A stretch of 64,000 nucleotides of DNA from Flavobacterium nitrogenifigens (GTDB lineage: Bacteria; Bacteroidota; Bacteroidia; Flavobacteriales; Flavobacteriaceae): the NCBI RefSeq assembly GCF_003254565.1, contig NZ_QJRI01000176.1, forward strand, positions 62,001 through 126,000, read 5' to 3'. Below are positions 26,319-35,293 of this stretch, in pieces. The notes beneath the pieces are model-generated. The model made no database searches. It was not told where the DNA came from and worked only from the letters and a program-made list of their open reading frames with translations. Position 1 is the stretch's first letter. The number at the start of each line of letters is the position of its first letter. Both the position numbers and the translations under genes were made by a program.

Positions 26319-29279
26319 TTAAATTTTAACAAACTTCATAATTGAGTCTCCAGAAGAAGTTTTAATTTTAAGAATATAGTTTCCCGATTGAAATTTTGTA
26401 ACATCAATTTTAGAAGTATTATGAGCATTTGGAATCACTTGAATCAATTGCCCTAAAATATTATAAATATATATAGATTCTATATCTATTAAATCTTTAG
26501 ATTCTATTTGCAAATAATTTCGAACTGGATTTGGATGAATATTAAAATGGGATGAAATTCCGAAGTCCTTTTGTCCTAACGTTTTGAAAGTTGACGTTTC
26601 TTTATTAGTTAGAATTGGAAAATTATAGTCGAAATAGATATTAGCTTCATTTTCAAAAGAATCTCCTACAACTAAAGTTGGCAGTGTTTTTATTTTAAAA
26701 GCGACATAACCATTGTTATTAGCATCATCAAAAGGAAGATTTATTTTTTCGAAGATAAATTCTACTTTATTTCCGTCTGAGATCTTGGTTACATACTTAT
26801 GACTTGAGCTCGTTGGAACTAATGTTGAAATATCAAATTTTGACAGATCGATCAAATCTTTCACTACAATATTTTCAGCCAAATAAGATCCTGTGTTTTC
26901 AAAACGAATTAAATAATGAACATACTCCCCTATTAATTCTGGTTTTATTACATCACCTTCCAAACAGGTCTTATCATTAGGATCAAACGAGCCAACAACG
27001 GTCTGACGCATTGCAAAAGAATTGTCTGTCGGTTTTTCATCTCCTGAAACAGGGGTAATTAAAACATTAAAACTTAAACGGTCATCTACATTCACAGATG
27101 GAGTTTCCGTTGGTGAATTAACATTCAAAATCAATTCAATTTCTCTCGTTTCAAAAGCTTTTAAATCTGTATAATGCCAGATTAACTTGTCTGAAGTTTG
27201 GCTTGCAATTGCAGGTATAGATGAAACATAATCTAAAACTGCATTATTAAAATCTAATGTAATAGCACCAGAAACTGTTTTATTTGCCTTATTTTTATAA
27301 ACTATTTTATAATTTGCATCAAAACCTGGTCTTGCAGGAAGAATACTTAACATAGAAATTTCTATATCCTGATGATCTTCTTTTGGCAAAACACAAAAAT
27401 TCTGAGTAAGTGAACTTGTTTCAGCTGGGAAATTAACTGTTAAAAATTCTGGCGAAACGGTAAAATAATTCAAATTCTCGATTATTGGCTTAACAGTATG
27501 CGTTCCTTCTCCTACAGCTATAGCATAATTTCCAGAAGTGTCAGAGATTATATTTCCCTTATTAATGCCATCAGAAATACTAAAACTTAAATTTGGGTAA
27601 CTAACATTAGAATTTGCACAGCCTTGATTATCTAAATCAAATTTTTGACTTCCTTGAATCGTATAAAACTTTCCACCTGGAGTAAACGAACAATAGGTAT
27701 TTATCTCATATTTGGCCGAGTTTAATTCATACTTTATATTGTCTATTTCAAAATCATCAACACATGCATACTTAACCAAAGAAAGATTACTTGCTCTAAA
27801 TTCACTGGCTTTTTTTCCATTTTTCAAATTCAAAAATTCAATCGGATTATTTGATATGTATATACGATCAAGATTAAGGTATTGTGAAAGATTCAATTCT
27901 CTTATTTGATTATCCTCACAATACAAACCAAACAGCTCTGGTATATTGTCTAAACTAAGCGTTTCTATTTTGCTTTTATAACAATACAAATATTTAAGTT
28001 TTGGAAGATTACTCATTTCTAGCTTCGTTAACTGAGTACTGTAAGTACAATCAAAAGTTTCAAGTTTTGGCAAATTTTTAATTTCTAATGATGCAAAATA
28101 ATTTCCATCAAGATCTACAGCTTTCAAATTAAGAGATTTACTAAAATCTAAAGACGTTAAGTTGTTTCCTGAACATGCTAATGTTTCCAGTTTTGATAAA
28201 TTCGAAATATCAAGATTACTAAGATTATTATTATAACAGCTAAGAGTTAAAAGATTATCTAGTCCGTTCAAATTAATTAAAGAAATATCATTATTGCCAC
28301 AATCCAAGTCGGTAAGAGCAGAACAATCTGACATATTCAAATTTGTTATTCTTCCGTTACTGCACGAGAAACTCGTTAAAGATTTACATCCCGAAAGATT
28401 TAAAGTAGCTACAGGATTAACTATAAAATTTAGTTGCTTTAAGCTTATACAATTAACTGCAATTAAACTTTCCATTTCGTTATAATGGCAGTCAATGATT
28501 TGCAAAGCAGGCAAATTACTAACATTTAGATTTTTAATCTGATTATTTGCGCAATAAATTCCTTCTAATTTATTTAACCCTTCTAGATTTAAATTTGATA
28601 ATTTATTACTCGAACAATTTAAAATAGTCAAAGATAAACAACCGCTTACATTTAATTTTTCTAATTGCAAACCATTACAATATAAACTAACTAGCGTCTT
28701 GCAACCCGAAACATTCATTTCGGTAAGAGGATTATAAACAAAATCTAATGTAGTAAGGCTTTCACAGTTAGCAACAGATAATTTTGTCAAAACATTACTG
28801 CTGCAAGACAAGGTAGTAAGTTTTGTAAAACCATCCAGATTTAGAATAGAAATTCGATTATTCGAACAATTAAAAGATTCAAGGTCTATAAGTTCATTTA
28901 TTGCTAACGAAGTGATGCTATTTCCTGAAGCATTAATTATTTTAAGCTTTTTTAAAAGGTTCAAATCTAAACCAATTAACTGATTTCCTTGACAATAAAA
29001 GTCTACAAGATTGCTAAAATTTGAGATTCCTTGCAAAGATGTAATCTGCGAATTACTGACATCCAAATGGCTCACATTTAATGCTTCACTAACTTCAATT
29101 GCTCCGTTATTATTCTTATCAATTTTAATAGGTTGGCCAGATAAGTCTTTTGCCACAGAATTGTATTGATCCGACATTAATAATGTGGCCTTAAATTTAG
29201 CATCAGGTATGCTAATGACTTGTGCATTTGCAAAAGAAAAAAGTAAAAATAACAGTAATAGCAAGTAGTTTTTCACCAT
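26319..29279 (-). CDS. Secreted leucine-rich-repeat protein with T9SS sorting domain
   Basis: 986 residues; a predicted surface or secreted protein. Signal peptide about 1-19. From about residue 60 to 500 there are some twenty leucine-rich repeats of about 21 residues, typical units reading LNVSGCLSLTILNCSSNKLS. A linker region (about 530-640) and a conserved Bacteroidota module follow, with FDPNDKTCLEGD and HYLIRFENTGSYLAENIVVKD (DUF7619-like, about 740-890). The C-terminal 75 residues form a type A T9SS sorting domain, beginning IHPNPVRNYLQIES and ending GNYILKIKT. LRRs suggest protein or glycan binding, such as adhesion. It is monocistronic. Repeats are divergent, with no sign of recent expansion. 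Confidence 0.9.
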   Translation of the reverse strand: MVKNYLLLLLFLLFSFANAQVISIPDAKFKATLLMSDQYNSVAKDLSGQPIKIDKNNNGAIEVSEALNVSHLDVSNSQITSLQGISNFSNLVDFYCQGNQLIGLDLNLLKKLKIINASGNSITSLAINELIDLESFNCSNNRISILNLDGFTKLTTLSCSSNVLTKLSVANCESLTTLDFVYNPLTEMNVSGCKTLVSLYCNGLQLEKLNVSGCLSLTILNCSSNKLSNLNLEGLNKLEGIYCANNQIKNLNVSNLPALQIIDCHYNEMESLIAVNCISLKQLNFIVNPVATLNLSGCKSLTSFSCSNGRITNLNMSDCSALTDLDCGNNDISLINLNGLDNLLTLSCYNNNLSNLDISNLSKLETLACSGNNLTSLDFSKSLNLKAVDLDGNYFASLEIKNLPKLETFDCTYSTQLTKLEMSNLPKLKYLYCYKSKIETLSLDNIPELFGLYCEDNQIRELNLSQYLNLDRIYISNNPIEFLNLKNGKKASEFRASNLSLVKYACVDDFEIDNIKYELNSAKYEINTYCSFTPGGKFYTIQGSQKFDLDNQGCANSNVSYPNLSFSISDGINKGNIISDTSGNYAIAVGEGTHTVKPIIENLNYFTVSPEFLTVNFPAETSSLTQNFCVLPKEDHQDIEISMLSILPARPGFDANYKIVYKNKANKTVSGAITLDFNNAVLDYVSSIPAIASQTSDKLIWHYTDLKAFETREIELILNVNSPTETPSVNVDDRLSFNVLITPVSGDEKPTDNSFAMRQTVVGSFDPNDKTCLEGDVIKPELIGEYVHYLIRFENTGSYLAENIVVKDLIDLSKFDISTLVPTSSSHKYVTKISDGNKVEFIFEKINLPFDDANNNGYVAFKIKTLPTLVVGDSFENEANIYFDYNFPILTNKETSTFKTLGQKDFGISSHFNIHPNPVRNYLQIESKDLIDIESIYIYNILGQLIQVIPNAHNTSKIDVTKFQSGNYILKIKTSSGDSIMKFVKI

Positions 29280-29342
29280 AGTTAAAATTTTGTTTTTGGG
29301 TTATAAATATATAAAGCCCAAAAATCAAAACCTAACACTTCA

Positions 29343-29376
29343 TAAAAAAAGCCTTACTAATAATTTAGCAAGGCTT
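29343..29376 (-). terminator. Terminator after the 142-aa protein gene
   Basis: Stem around GCCTTACTAA/TTAGCAAGGC with one mismatch, T-run on the minus strand, about 30 bases after the stop codon. Similar in sequence to the terminator at 26264. Confidence 0.7.
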
Positions 29377-29404
29377 CTGATTTATTTCTAATTAAAAATC
29401 ACTT

Positions 29405-29833
29405 TTAAAAAGCTACATTCCATCTTGGCAATTTACCATTTTCATCTAAGAAGTTTTGCAAAACCTGCCCTTCAACAGCAGTTGGAATTGCTTTTACATC
29501 TCCAGCAAAAGTTTCGTACCAAACTACTTCTAATGCATCAATGTTCTCTAATTTCATTTGAGCAGGCCAAGAATATTTTCTTCCTGTTTTAGCAAATTGG
29601 TGTCCATTTACGATTTTGTCGTAAAGTCCGCCATTTTTACTTTTTAAAGTTCCGTCATTCTGAACAGTTCCTGTAGAACCAACCATAATCAATTCTTTTG
29701 TATCGCCTTCAACAGCATACACAACAAAGATCCCTGCACTTCCTTCTGGAGCATTGCAAGCTTCTTCAAGACTATCATTTACAGTAAAAGTAAAACTGTT
29801 TGTTGCTTTAAATTTTTCTAATTCTTTATACAT
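29405..29833 (-). CDS. Uncharacterised protein, possible GIY-YIG-like fold
   Basis: 142 residues, no signal peptide or membrane segment. I do not recognise a named family. The order of segments resembles a divergent GIY-YIG nuclease: GIFVVYAV, then IMVGSTGTV about 15 residues on, GLYDKIVNGHQF, a WYETF strand, and VEGQVLQNFLDENGKLPRWN with a possible catalytic Glu before the LPRWN ending. The classical GIY and YIG tyrosines are only partly matched, so activity is doubtful. It follows sucD on the same strand but behind that gene's terminator, with its own leader that carries CTAAGATACTGAGG-type repeats. Confidence 0.6.
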   Translation of the reverse strand: MYKELEKFKATNSFTFTVNDSLEEACNAPEGSAGIFVVYAVEGDTKELIMVGSTGTVQNDGTLKSKNGGLYDKIVNGHQFAKTGRKYSWPAQMKLENIDALEVVWYETFAGDVKAIPTAVEGQVLQNFLDENGKLPRWNVAF

Positions 29834-29844
29834 ATTTCTTTTTT

Positions 29845-29880
29845 AAGCTTCTAAGATACTGAGGTTCTAAGATGCTAAGT
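29845..29880. repeat. TTCTAAGATGCTAAG-type intergenic repeat
   Basis: Reiterated words TTCTAAGATACTGAGG and TTCTAAGATGCTAAG just upstream of the 142-aa protein gene. Near-identical wording recurs at 54739-54773 upstream of the helicase gene. Confidence 0.55.
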
Positions 29881-29913
29881 TTTTTTTCATTTACGCCTCA
29901 GCCTTTAAAATGT

Positions 29914-29947
29914 AAAAAAGTCTCAACAGGATAATTGAGACTTTTTT
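29914..29947 (-). terminator. sucD terminator
   Basis: Perfect stem AAAAAAGTCTCAA/TTGAGACTTTTTT with an eight-base loop and flanking T-run, 28 bases after the sucD stop codon. Confidence 0.85.
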
Positions 29948-29974
29948 GGAATTTATTATTTTGAAACTTGAAGA

Positions 29975-30847
29975 TTATCCAAGTACTTCTTTTACTTTTT
30001 TACCAATTTCAGCTGGTGAATCAACAACGTGAATTCCGTTGTCTCTCATGATTTGTTTTTTAGCAGCAGCTGTATCATCAGAACCACCAACGATTGCACC
30101 TGCGTGACCCATTGTTCTACCAGCAGGAGCAGTTTCTCCAGCGATAAATCCAATAACTGGTTTACGGTTACCATCAGCTTTTACCCATCTTGCAGCATCT
30201 GCTTCAAGTTGACCACCGATTTCACCGATCATGATGATAGCTTCAGTCTCTGGATCGTTCATTAATAATTCAACAGCTTCTTTAGTTGTAGTTCCAATGA
30301 TTGGATCTCCACCAATACCAATTGCAGTTGTGATACCTAAACCTTGTTTTACAACTTGGTCAGCAGCTTCGTAAGTTAAAGTTCCTGATTTAGAAACGAT
30401 ACCAACTGTTCCTTTTTTGAAAACGAAACCTGGCATAATACCAACTTTAGCTTCACCTGGAGTAATTACACCTGGACAGTTTGGACCAATTAATCTAGAA
30501 TTTCTTTCTTTAACATAATTATTTGCTTTAATCATATCTGCTACAGGAATTCCTTCTGTAATAGCAATAATTACTTTAATTCCAGCATCAGCAGCTTCCA
30601 TAATTGCATCAGCAGCAAAAGCTGGCGGAACAAAAATGATAGAAGTATCAGCACCAGCTTGGTCAACAGCATCTTTTACTGTGTTAAAAACTGGACGATC
30701 TAAATGGCTAGTACCACCTTTTCCTGGAGTAACACCTCCAACAACATTAGTACCATACTCAATCATTTGAGAAGCGTGGAAAGTACCTTCGCTTCCTGTA
30801 AATCCCTGAACAATTATTTTGGAATCTTTATTAACTAAAACACTCAT
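29975..30847 (-). CDS. sucD: Succinate-CoA ligase, alpha subunit
   Basis: TCA-cycle enzyme: with the beta subunit (SucC, not in this window) it converts succinyl-CoA, ADP or GDP and phosphate to succinate and a nucleoside triphosphate. 290 residues, the usual length. CoA-binding Rossmann part about 1-120 with [24 protein letters not shown], and the phospho-histidine His248 in [13 protein letters not shown]. It is the last gene of a co-directional run that begins with lpxD, but has its own TAnnTTTG element 36 bases upstream, so it is probably transcribed separately as well. Confidence 0.97.
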   Translation of the reverse strand: MSVLVNKDSKIIVQGFTGSEGTFHASQMIEYGTNVVGGVTPGKGGTSHLDRPVFNTVKDAVDQAGADTSIIFVPPAFAADAIMEAADAGIKVIIAITEGIPVADMIKANNYVKERNSRLIGPNCPGVITPGEAKVGIMPGFVFKKGTVGIVSKSGTLTYEAADQVVKQGLGITTAIGIGGDPIIGTTTKEAVELLMNDPETEAIIMIGEIGGQLEADAARWVKADGNRKPVIGFIAGETAPAGRTMGHAGAIVGGSDDTAAAKKQIMRDNGIHVVDSPAEIGKKVKEVLG

Positions 30848-30882
30848 GATATATATTTTATGTAGTTTTTAAATTTGTGTTG

Positions 30883-30890
30883 CAAAAATA
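30883..30890 (-). promoter_or_regulatory. -7 element for sucD
   Basis: TATTTTTG on the minus strand, 35 bases before the sucD ATG. Confidence 0.55.
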
Positions 30891-30933
30891 AGGTTTTGTA
30901 ATGTATTTTGACTCTTTTATTGTCAAAAAAATA

Positions 30934-31296
30934 TTAAGAAAATTGACTCATTTGATAACCTCTATAAAGTTTATCATCTTTTATTTGCCAAATGGTTGCA
31001 AAATGAGCTAAAAGCATCTCTTCTCTCGGATTCTCGATTGTTTTTACAAAATGAGAGTAACGCACTGATACTAAATCATCTTCGCTAATAATATGGCTAA
31101 TTCTAACCTTAGAACGCACATAAGCACGGCTAAGATCATTGGCCATTTCAATTATCGAGTCATAATCCATCTGAATAAAACCTTTACTGCTGTTCCATTC
31201 AAGTGTAACGTCAGGATGCAGATATGTTTTTAAAATTTCGCTATCGATTAAGGCATCTGACTTATAAAATTTCTGAACAAATTCTTTAATAGACAT
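30934..31296 (-). CDS. NTF2-like (SnoaL-type) protein
   Basis: 120 residues, cytoplasmic, with the cone-shaped NTF2-like fold pattern: an N-terminal helix (IKEFVQKFYKSDAL), LHPDVTLEWNSSKG, a helix with MDYDSIIEMANDL, then strands ending ATIWQIKDDKLYRGYQMSQ. Such domains bind small hydrophobic ligands or act as enzymes; nothing here fixes a function. It starts one base after the stop codon of the LpxD paralogue and is surely cotranscribed with it. Confidence 0.8.
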   Translation of the reverse strand: MSIKEFVQKFYKSDALIDSEILKTYLHPDVTLEWNSSKGFIQMDYDSIIEMANDLSRAYVRSKVRISHIISEDDLVSVRYSHFVKTIENPREEMLLAHFATIWQIKDDKLYRGYQMSQFS

Positions 31297-31297
31297 A

Positions 31298-32227
31298 TTA
31301 CTTCAATTTACTTAAAATTTCAGGAATCTTCTTAATATTGGCTAATTGTTTCAATTTCTCTCTCGATTCTTCAATTGGAGTACCAAAATACGATTTTCCA
31401 CCTTCAACCGACTTAGTTACGCCAGTTTGCCCCATTACGACCGCTTTTGCGCCAATTGTAATACCACTAGTGGTTCCTACTTGCCCCCACAACGTTACTT
31501 CATCTTCAATAATCACACATCCAGCAATACCAGTTTGCGACGCAATTAAACATTTTTTACCTATAACGGTATCATGTCCAACATGCACTTGATTATCTAG
31601 TTTTGATCCTGCTCCAATTGTTGTATCTCCAGTAACGCCTTTATCGATGGTGCATAAAGCACCAATGCCAACATTATCTTCAATAACAACTCTTCCGCCA
31701 GAAACTAATTGATCGAAGCCTTCTGGACGCTTTTTATAATAAAAAGCATCGGCACCTAAAATAGTTCCAGCATGTATAATTACATTGTCTCCAATTACAG
31801 TGTGGTCGTAAATTGACACATTAGAATGTATCAAGCAGTTCTTACCAATTTTAACATTATTACCCACAAAAGTATTTGGTTGAATTATCGTTCCCTCTCC
31901 TATTTCTGCAGAAGAAGCAACAGCAACATTAGCAAACTGAAATGGTTTAAAATGTCTCGTAAGAATATTAAAATCTCTAAACGGATCGTCTGAGATCAAA
32001 AGCGCTTTACCTTCTGGGCATTCTACTTCTTTGTTTATCAAAACAATTGTCGCTGCAGATTGCAAAGCTTTGTCATAGTATTTTGGATGGTCAACAAAAA
32101 CAATATCTCCAGGCTCTACAACGTGTATCTCGTTCATGCCTAAAACTTGAAAGTCTTTGTCTCCGATAAATTTGCAATTAAGCAAATTAGCAATTTCTTG
32201 TAAAGAATGACTCTTTGGAAATTTCAT
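31298..32227 (-). CDS. LpxD-like acyltransferase paralogue
   Basis: 309 residues. The N-terminal LpxD-type domain (about 1-95, with HVEPGDIVFVDHPKYYDKAL) is followed by a left-handed beta-helix of hexapeptide repeats (about 98-290). It keeps the LDNQVHVGHDTVIG segment, where LpxD has its catalytic His, but the LpxD motif GADGFGFA is replaced by GADAFYYKKRPEG, so the acyl-chain or nucleotide pocket differs. A separate bona fide lpxD lies in the same operon at 35286. This copy probably acylates a different sugar or acts in a variant lipid or glycan pathway; inference. It is placed between efp and an NTF2-like gene. Confidence 0.85.
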   Translation of the reverse strand: MKFPKSHSLQEIANLLNCKFIGDKDFQVLGMNEIHVVEPGDIVFVDHPKYYDKALQSAATIVLINKEVECPEGKALLISDDPFRDFNILTRHFKPFQFANVAVASSAEIGEGTIIQPNTFVGNNVKIGKNCLIHSNVSIYDHTVIGDNVIIHAGTILGADAFYYKKRPEGFDQLVSGGRVVIEDNVGIGALCTIDKGVTGDTTIGAGSKLDNQVHVGHDTVIGKKCLIASQTGIAGCVIIEDEVTLWGQVGTTSGITIGAKAVVMGQTGVTKSVEGGKSYFGTPIEESREKLKQLANIKKIPEILSKLK

Positions 32228-32250
32228 ATAGTATAATTAGAAAACTTGTA

Positions 32251-32332
32251 AATTAGAAAATGAGTCAATTAGAACGTGAATATACAAAATTATGTCGATT
32301 CACTTATTATCTAATTGACTCATTGTCAAATT
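32251..32332. repeat. Inverted repeat between efp and the LpxD paralogue
   Basis: Arms 32251-32273 and 32310-32332 match as complements at 20 of 23 positions (core AATGAGTCAATTAGA). It forms a hairpin in the intercistronic RNA; no T-run. Confidence 0.7.
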
Positions 32333-32348
32333 ATCTTAATTAAAATAA

Positions 32349-32915
32349 CTATTCTTTAACACGCTCCATGTATGAACCTGAAGCTGTATCAATTTTAATT
32401 TTATCTCCTTCATTGATAAACAAAGGAACGTTGATGTTTGCTCCAGTTTCTACAGTAGCATTTTTAGTTGCGTTTGTAGCTGTGTTTCCTTTTACGCCTG
32501 GCTCAGCGTAAGTAACTTCAAGAATTACAGATGCTGGCATATCTACAGATAATGGTAAATCTGTTTCTGTGTTGATTTGAACCATTACATTTGTACCTTC
32601 TTTTAACAAATCTGGAGCATCCAAAATGTTTTTGTTTAAAGAAATCTGCTCAAACGTTTCAGCATTCATAAAGTGAAACTCGTCACCTTCTGGATATAAA
32701 TATTGAAATGTATGTGTTTCAACACGAATAACGTCAATTTTATGACCTGCTGAGAAAGTATTATCTAATACTTTACCAGAAGTTAAACTTTTCAATTTTG
32801 TTCTTACGAAAGCTGGACCTTTTCCAGGTTTTACATGAAGAAATTCAATAATTTTATAGATATCGTGATTAAATTTAATACACAATCCGTTTCTAATATC
32901 TGATGTAGATGCCAT
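32349..32915 (-). CDS. efp: Elongation factor P
   Basis: 188 residues. Binds between the ribosomal P and E sites and helps form peptide bonds at polyproline stretches. The KOW-like N-terminal domain has the tip loop HVKPGKGPAFVR with Lys32 at the usual modification position, followed by two OB-fold domains ending GDKIKIDTASGSYMERVKE, as is standard. It sits in the lipid A gene run between lpxA and an LpxD paralogue. Inverted repeats occupy the spacers on both sides of the gene. Confidence 0.96.
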   Translation of the reverse strand: MASTSDIRNGLCIKFNHDIYKIIEFLHVKPGKGPAFVRTKLKSLTSGKVLDNTFSAGHKIDVIRVETHTFQYLYPEGDEFHFMNAETFEQISLNKNILDAPDLLKEGTNVMVQINTETDLPLSVDMPASVILEVTYAEPGVKGNTATNATKNATVETGANINVPLFINEGDKIKIDTASGSYMERVKE

Positions 32916-32927
32916 TTGTATTTTTTT

Positions 32928-33045
32928 ATTTTAGATTTTAGAATGTAGATTTTAGATTCTAGACAAAGAATCAATCTTCATTTTTATTGTTATTTGTTAT
33001 CTGTATAGTTTAGAAATCTAAAATCAGAAATCTAAACTCTAAAAT
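32928..33045. repeat. Inverted repeat between lpxA and efp
   Basis: Arms of about 37 bases (32928-32964 and 33008-33045) built from the word ATTTTAGATT/AATCTAAAAT pair imperfectly across the spacer. The right arm touches the lpxA stop codon. The same word family recurs at 59197-59276. Confidence 0.7.
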
Positions 33046-33830
33046 TAATAGTTTCCTGAATAACCTTTCATAATTCCTCTAGATGAATTTCTAATAAAAT
33101 CTAGAATTTCATCTCTTTCTGGAGTCGCTTCCATTTCAGCCTCAATAATACTTAAAGCTTGAGTTGTATTATAATTCTTTTGGTATAAAATTCTATAGAT
33201 TTCCTGAATCTCTCTAATTTTTTCAGTTGTAAATCCTCTTCTTCTTAAACCTACAGAGTTAATCCCAACATAAGACAAAGGCTCTTTTGCCGCTTTTGTA
33301 AACGGAGGAACGTCTTTTCTAACCAAAGAACCTCCAGAAATCATAGCATGATCTCCAATATGGATAAATTGGTGAATCGCTGCTAAACCTCCAATAACCG
33401 CATGATTTCCAACAACTACGTGACCTGCCAATGCAACACCATTTACAATAATTGCATTGTTTCCAATCTCACAGTCGTGTGCAATGTGCGCATACGCCAT
33501 TACTAAACAATTGTTTCCAATTACAGTCTGACCCGAAGCTATTGTTCCTCTATTTATAGTTACGCATTCTCTAATTGTACAATTATCACCAATAATTGCT
33601 AGAGAATCCTCACCTCCGAATTTTAAATCTTGTGGCACCGCAGAAATTACAGCTCCAGGAAAAATGTTACAATTTTTTCCAATTCGAGCACCTTCCATAA
33701 TGGTCACGTTTGAACCAATCCAAGTACCATCACCAATAACAACATTATTGTGAATTGTTGTAAATGGCTCTATTACAACGTTTTTAGCGATTTTCGCGCC
33801 TGGATGAACATATGCTAATGGTTGATTCAT
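33045..33830 (-). CDS. lpxA: UDP-N-acetylglucosamine O-acyltransferase
   Basis: First acyltransferase of lipid A synthesis, moving a 3-hydroxyacyl chain from ACP to the 3-OH of UDP-GlcNAc; soluble trimer. 261 residues. The hexapeptide beta-helix (about 1-190) contains YAHIAHDCEIG with the catalytic His, and GGLAAIHQFIHIG; the C-terminal helical domain ends TPERDEILDFIRNS. It follows the lpxC/fabZ fusion by 74 bp, on the same strand. Confidence 0.96.
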   Translation of the reverse strand: MNQPLAYVHPGAKIAKNVVIEPFTTIHNNVVIGDGTWIGSNVTIMEGARIGKNCNIFPGAVISAVPQDLKFGGEDSLAIIGDNCTIRECVTINRGTIASGQTVIGNNCLVMAYAHIAHDCEIGNNAIIVNGVALAGHVVVGNHAVIGGLAAIHQFIHIGDHAMISGGSLVRKDVPPFTKAAKEPLSYVGINSVGLRRRGFTTEKIREIQEIYRILYQKNYNTTQALSIIEAEMEATPERDEILDFIRNSSRGIMKGYSGNY

Positions 33831-33904
33831 CTGTATGTTTTATATTTTTAATTAAAATATTCTAATTTGAAGCAACAAACCTAAACAATAAATTTGATAA
33901 TTTA

Positions 33905-35293
33905 TTATTGTTTTCTTGCTATTTGTGCCATTAATTCTGCTTCAGTAACTAATTTACCATTTGCATAAGCATTTGCCTGCATATGACAAATTCCTCTTCT
34001 GATAGGAGATATTAACTCACATTTAAAGATTAAAGTATCACCTGGCAATACTTTGTGTTTAAATTTAACATTGTCAATTTTCATGAAATATGTTAAATAA
34101 TTTTCAGGATCTGGAACAGTGCTTAATACTAAAATCCCTCCTGTTTGTGCCATTGCTTCTACAATTAATACACCTGGCATAACTGGAGCTTCTGGGAAGT
34201 GACCAACAAAGAAGTTCTCATTCATAGTAACATTTTTCAATCCTACTACGTGACGATCAGACATTTCAATAATTCTGTCAATCAATAAGAATGGTGGTCT
34301 GTGAGGCAACATAGACATGATCTTATGAATATCCATCAATGGTTCTTGATGCAAATCATAAGTTGGAACATGATTTCTTTGCTCTATTTTAATGATTTTT
34401 GCCAATTTCTTTGCAAATTGAGTATTTACAAAGTGTCCTGGTTTGTTAGCAATAATTTTTCCTTGAATACGAACTCCAATTAAAGATAAATCTCCAATTA
34501 CATCAAGAAGTTTGTGTCTAGCCGCTTCGTTTGGATAATGCAAAGTCAAGTTATCTAAAACGCCATTTGGTTTTACGGAAATCTCGTCTTTACCAAATGC
34601 TTTCTTTAGATTTTCCATTGTAGACTCAGAAATTTCTTTATCTACGTAAACAATTGCATTATTTAAATCTCCACCTTTAATAAGTCCGTGCTCTAACAAT
34701 GACTCTAATTCGTGAAGGAAACTAAATGTTCTAGAACTTGCAATTTCAGATTTAAAATCTGCTAAACTTTTAAGAGTAGCATTTTGAGTACCTAAAACTT
34801 TAGTACCAAAATCTACCATTGTTGTAACCTGATATTCATCGCTAGGCATTACAAGAATCTCGCTTCCAGTAGCTTCGTCTGTAAAAGAGATTACTTCTTT
34901 TACTACATAAACATTACGTTGCGCGTCTTGTTCTTCGATACCAGCTTTTTCAATAGCTTCAACAAAATATTTTGATGAACCATCCATAATTGGAAGTTCA
35001 GAGGCATTCAATTCAATAATAATATTATCCAAATCGCAGCCAACGACTGCAGCCAAAACGTGTTCTGGTGTTTGAATTTTTACACCAAGTTTCTCAAGAT
35101 TTGTACCTCTTTGAGTATTAACAACATAATTAGCATCAGCCTCAATGACTGGTTGACCTTGCAAATCTACTCTTACAAAAGTGAAACCATTATTAACGGG
35201 TGCAGGTTTAAAAGTCATTGTAACTTCTTTTCCAGTGTGTAAACCAACTCCTGTTAGCGAAATTTCATTTTTGATGGTCTTCTGTTTAACCAT
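33905..35293 (-). CDS. lpxC/fabZ: Bifunctional UDP-acyl-GlcNAc deacetylase / hydroxyacyl-ACP dehydratase
   Basis: Fusion of two enzymes, usual in Bacteroidota. The LpxC part (about 1-300) removes the acetyl group from UDP-3-O-acyl-GlcNAc and has [22 protein letters not shown] with a zinc His, and [14 protein letters not shown]. The FabZ part (about 315-462) dehydrates 3-hydroxyacyl-ACP and has [13 protein letters not shown] with the catalytic His, [20 protein letters not shown]. Fusion couples hydroxyacyl supply with lipid A synthesis. Start set at ATG 35293 (MVKQKTIK), which lies just before the lpxD stop codon; an in-frame ATG at 35302 would add three residues. Confidence 0.95.
   Translation of the reverse strand: MVKQKTIKNEISLTGVGLHTGKEVTMTFKPAPVNNGFTFVRVDLQGQPVIEADANYVVNTQRGTNLEKLGVKIQTPEHVLAAVVGCDLDNIIIELNASELPIMDGSSKYFVEAIEKAGIEEQDAQRNVYVVKEVISFTDEATGSEILVMPSDEYQVTTMVDFGTKVLGTQNATLKSLADFKSEIASSRTFSFLHELESLLEHGLIKGGDLNNAIVYVDKEISESTMENLKKAFGKDEISVKPNGVLDNLTLHYPNEAARHKLLDVIGDLSLIGVRIQGKIIANKPGHFVNTQFAKKLAKIIKIEQRNHVPTYDLHQEPLMDIHKIMSMLPHRPPFLLIDRIIEMSDRHVVGLKNVTMNENFFVGHFPEAPVMPGVLIVEAMAQTGGILVLSTVPDPENYLTYFMKIDNVKFKHKVLPGDTLIFKCELISPIRRGICHMQANAYANGKLVTEAELMAQIARKQ

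Noticed and set aside
26900..29150. Regularly spaced similar sequences that could be taken for a CRISPR array or tandem DNA repeat
   Set aside because: They encode leucine-rich repeats in one continuous frame; the similarity is at protein level with diverged codons and no constant DNA repeat and spacer.
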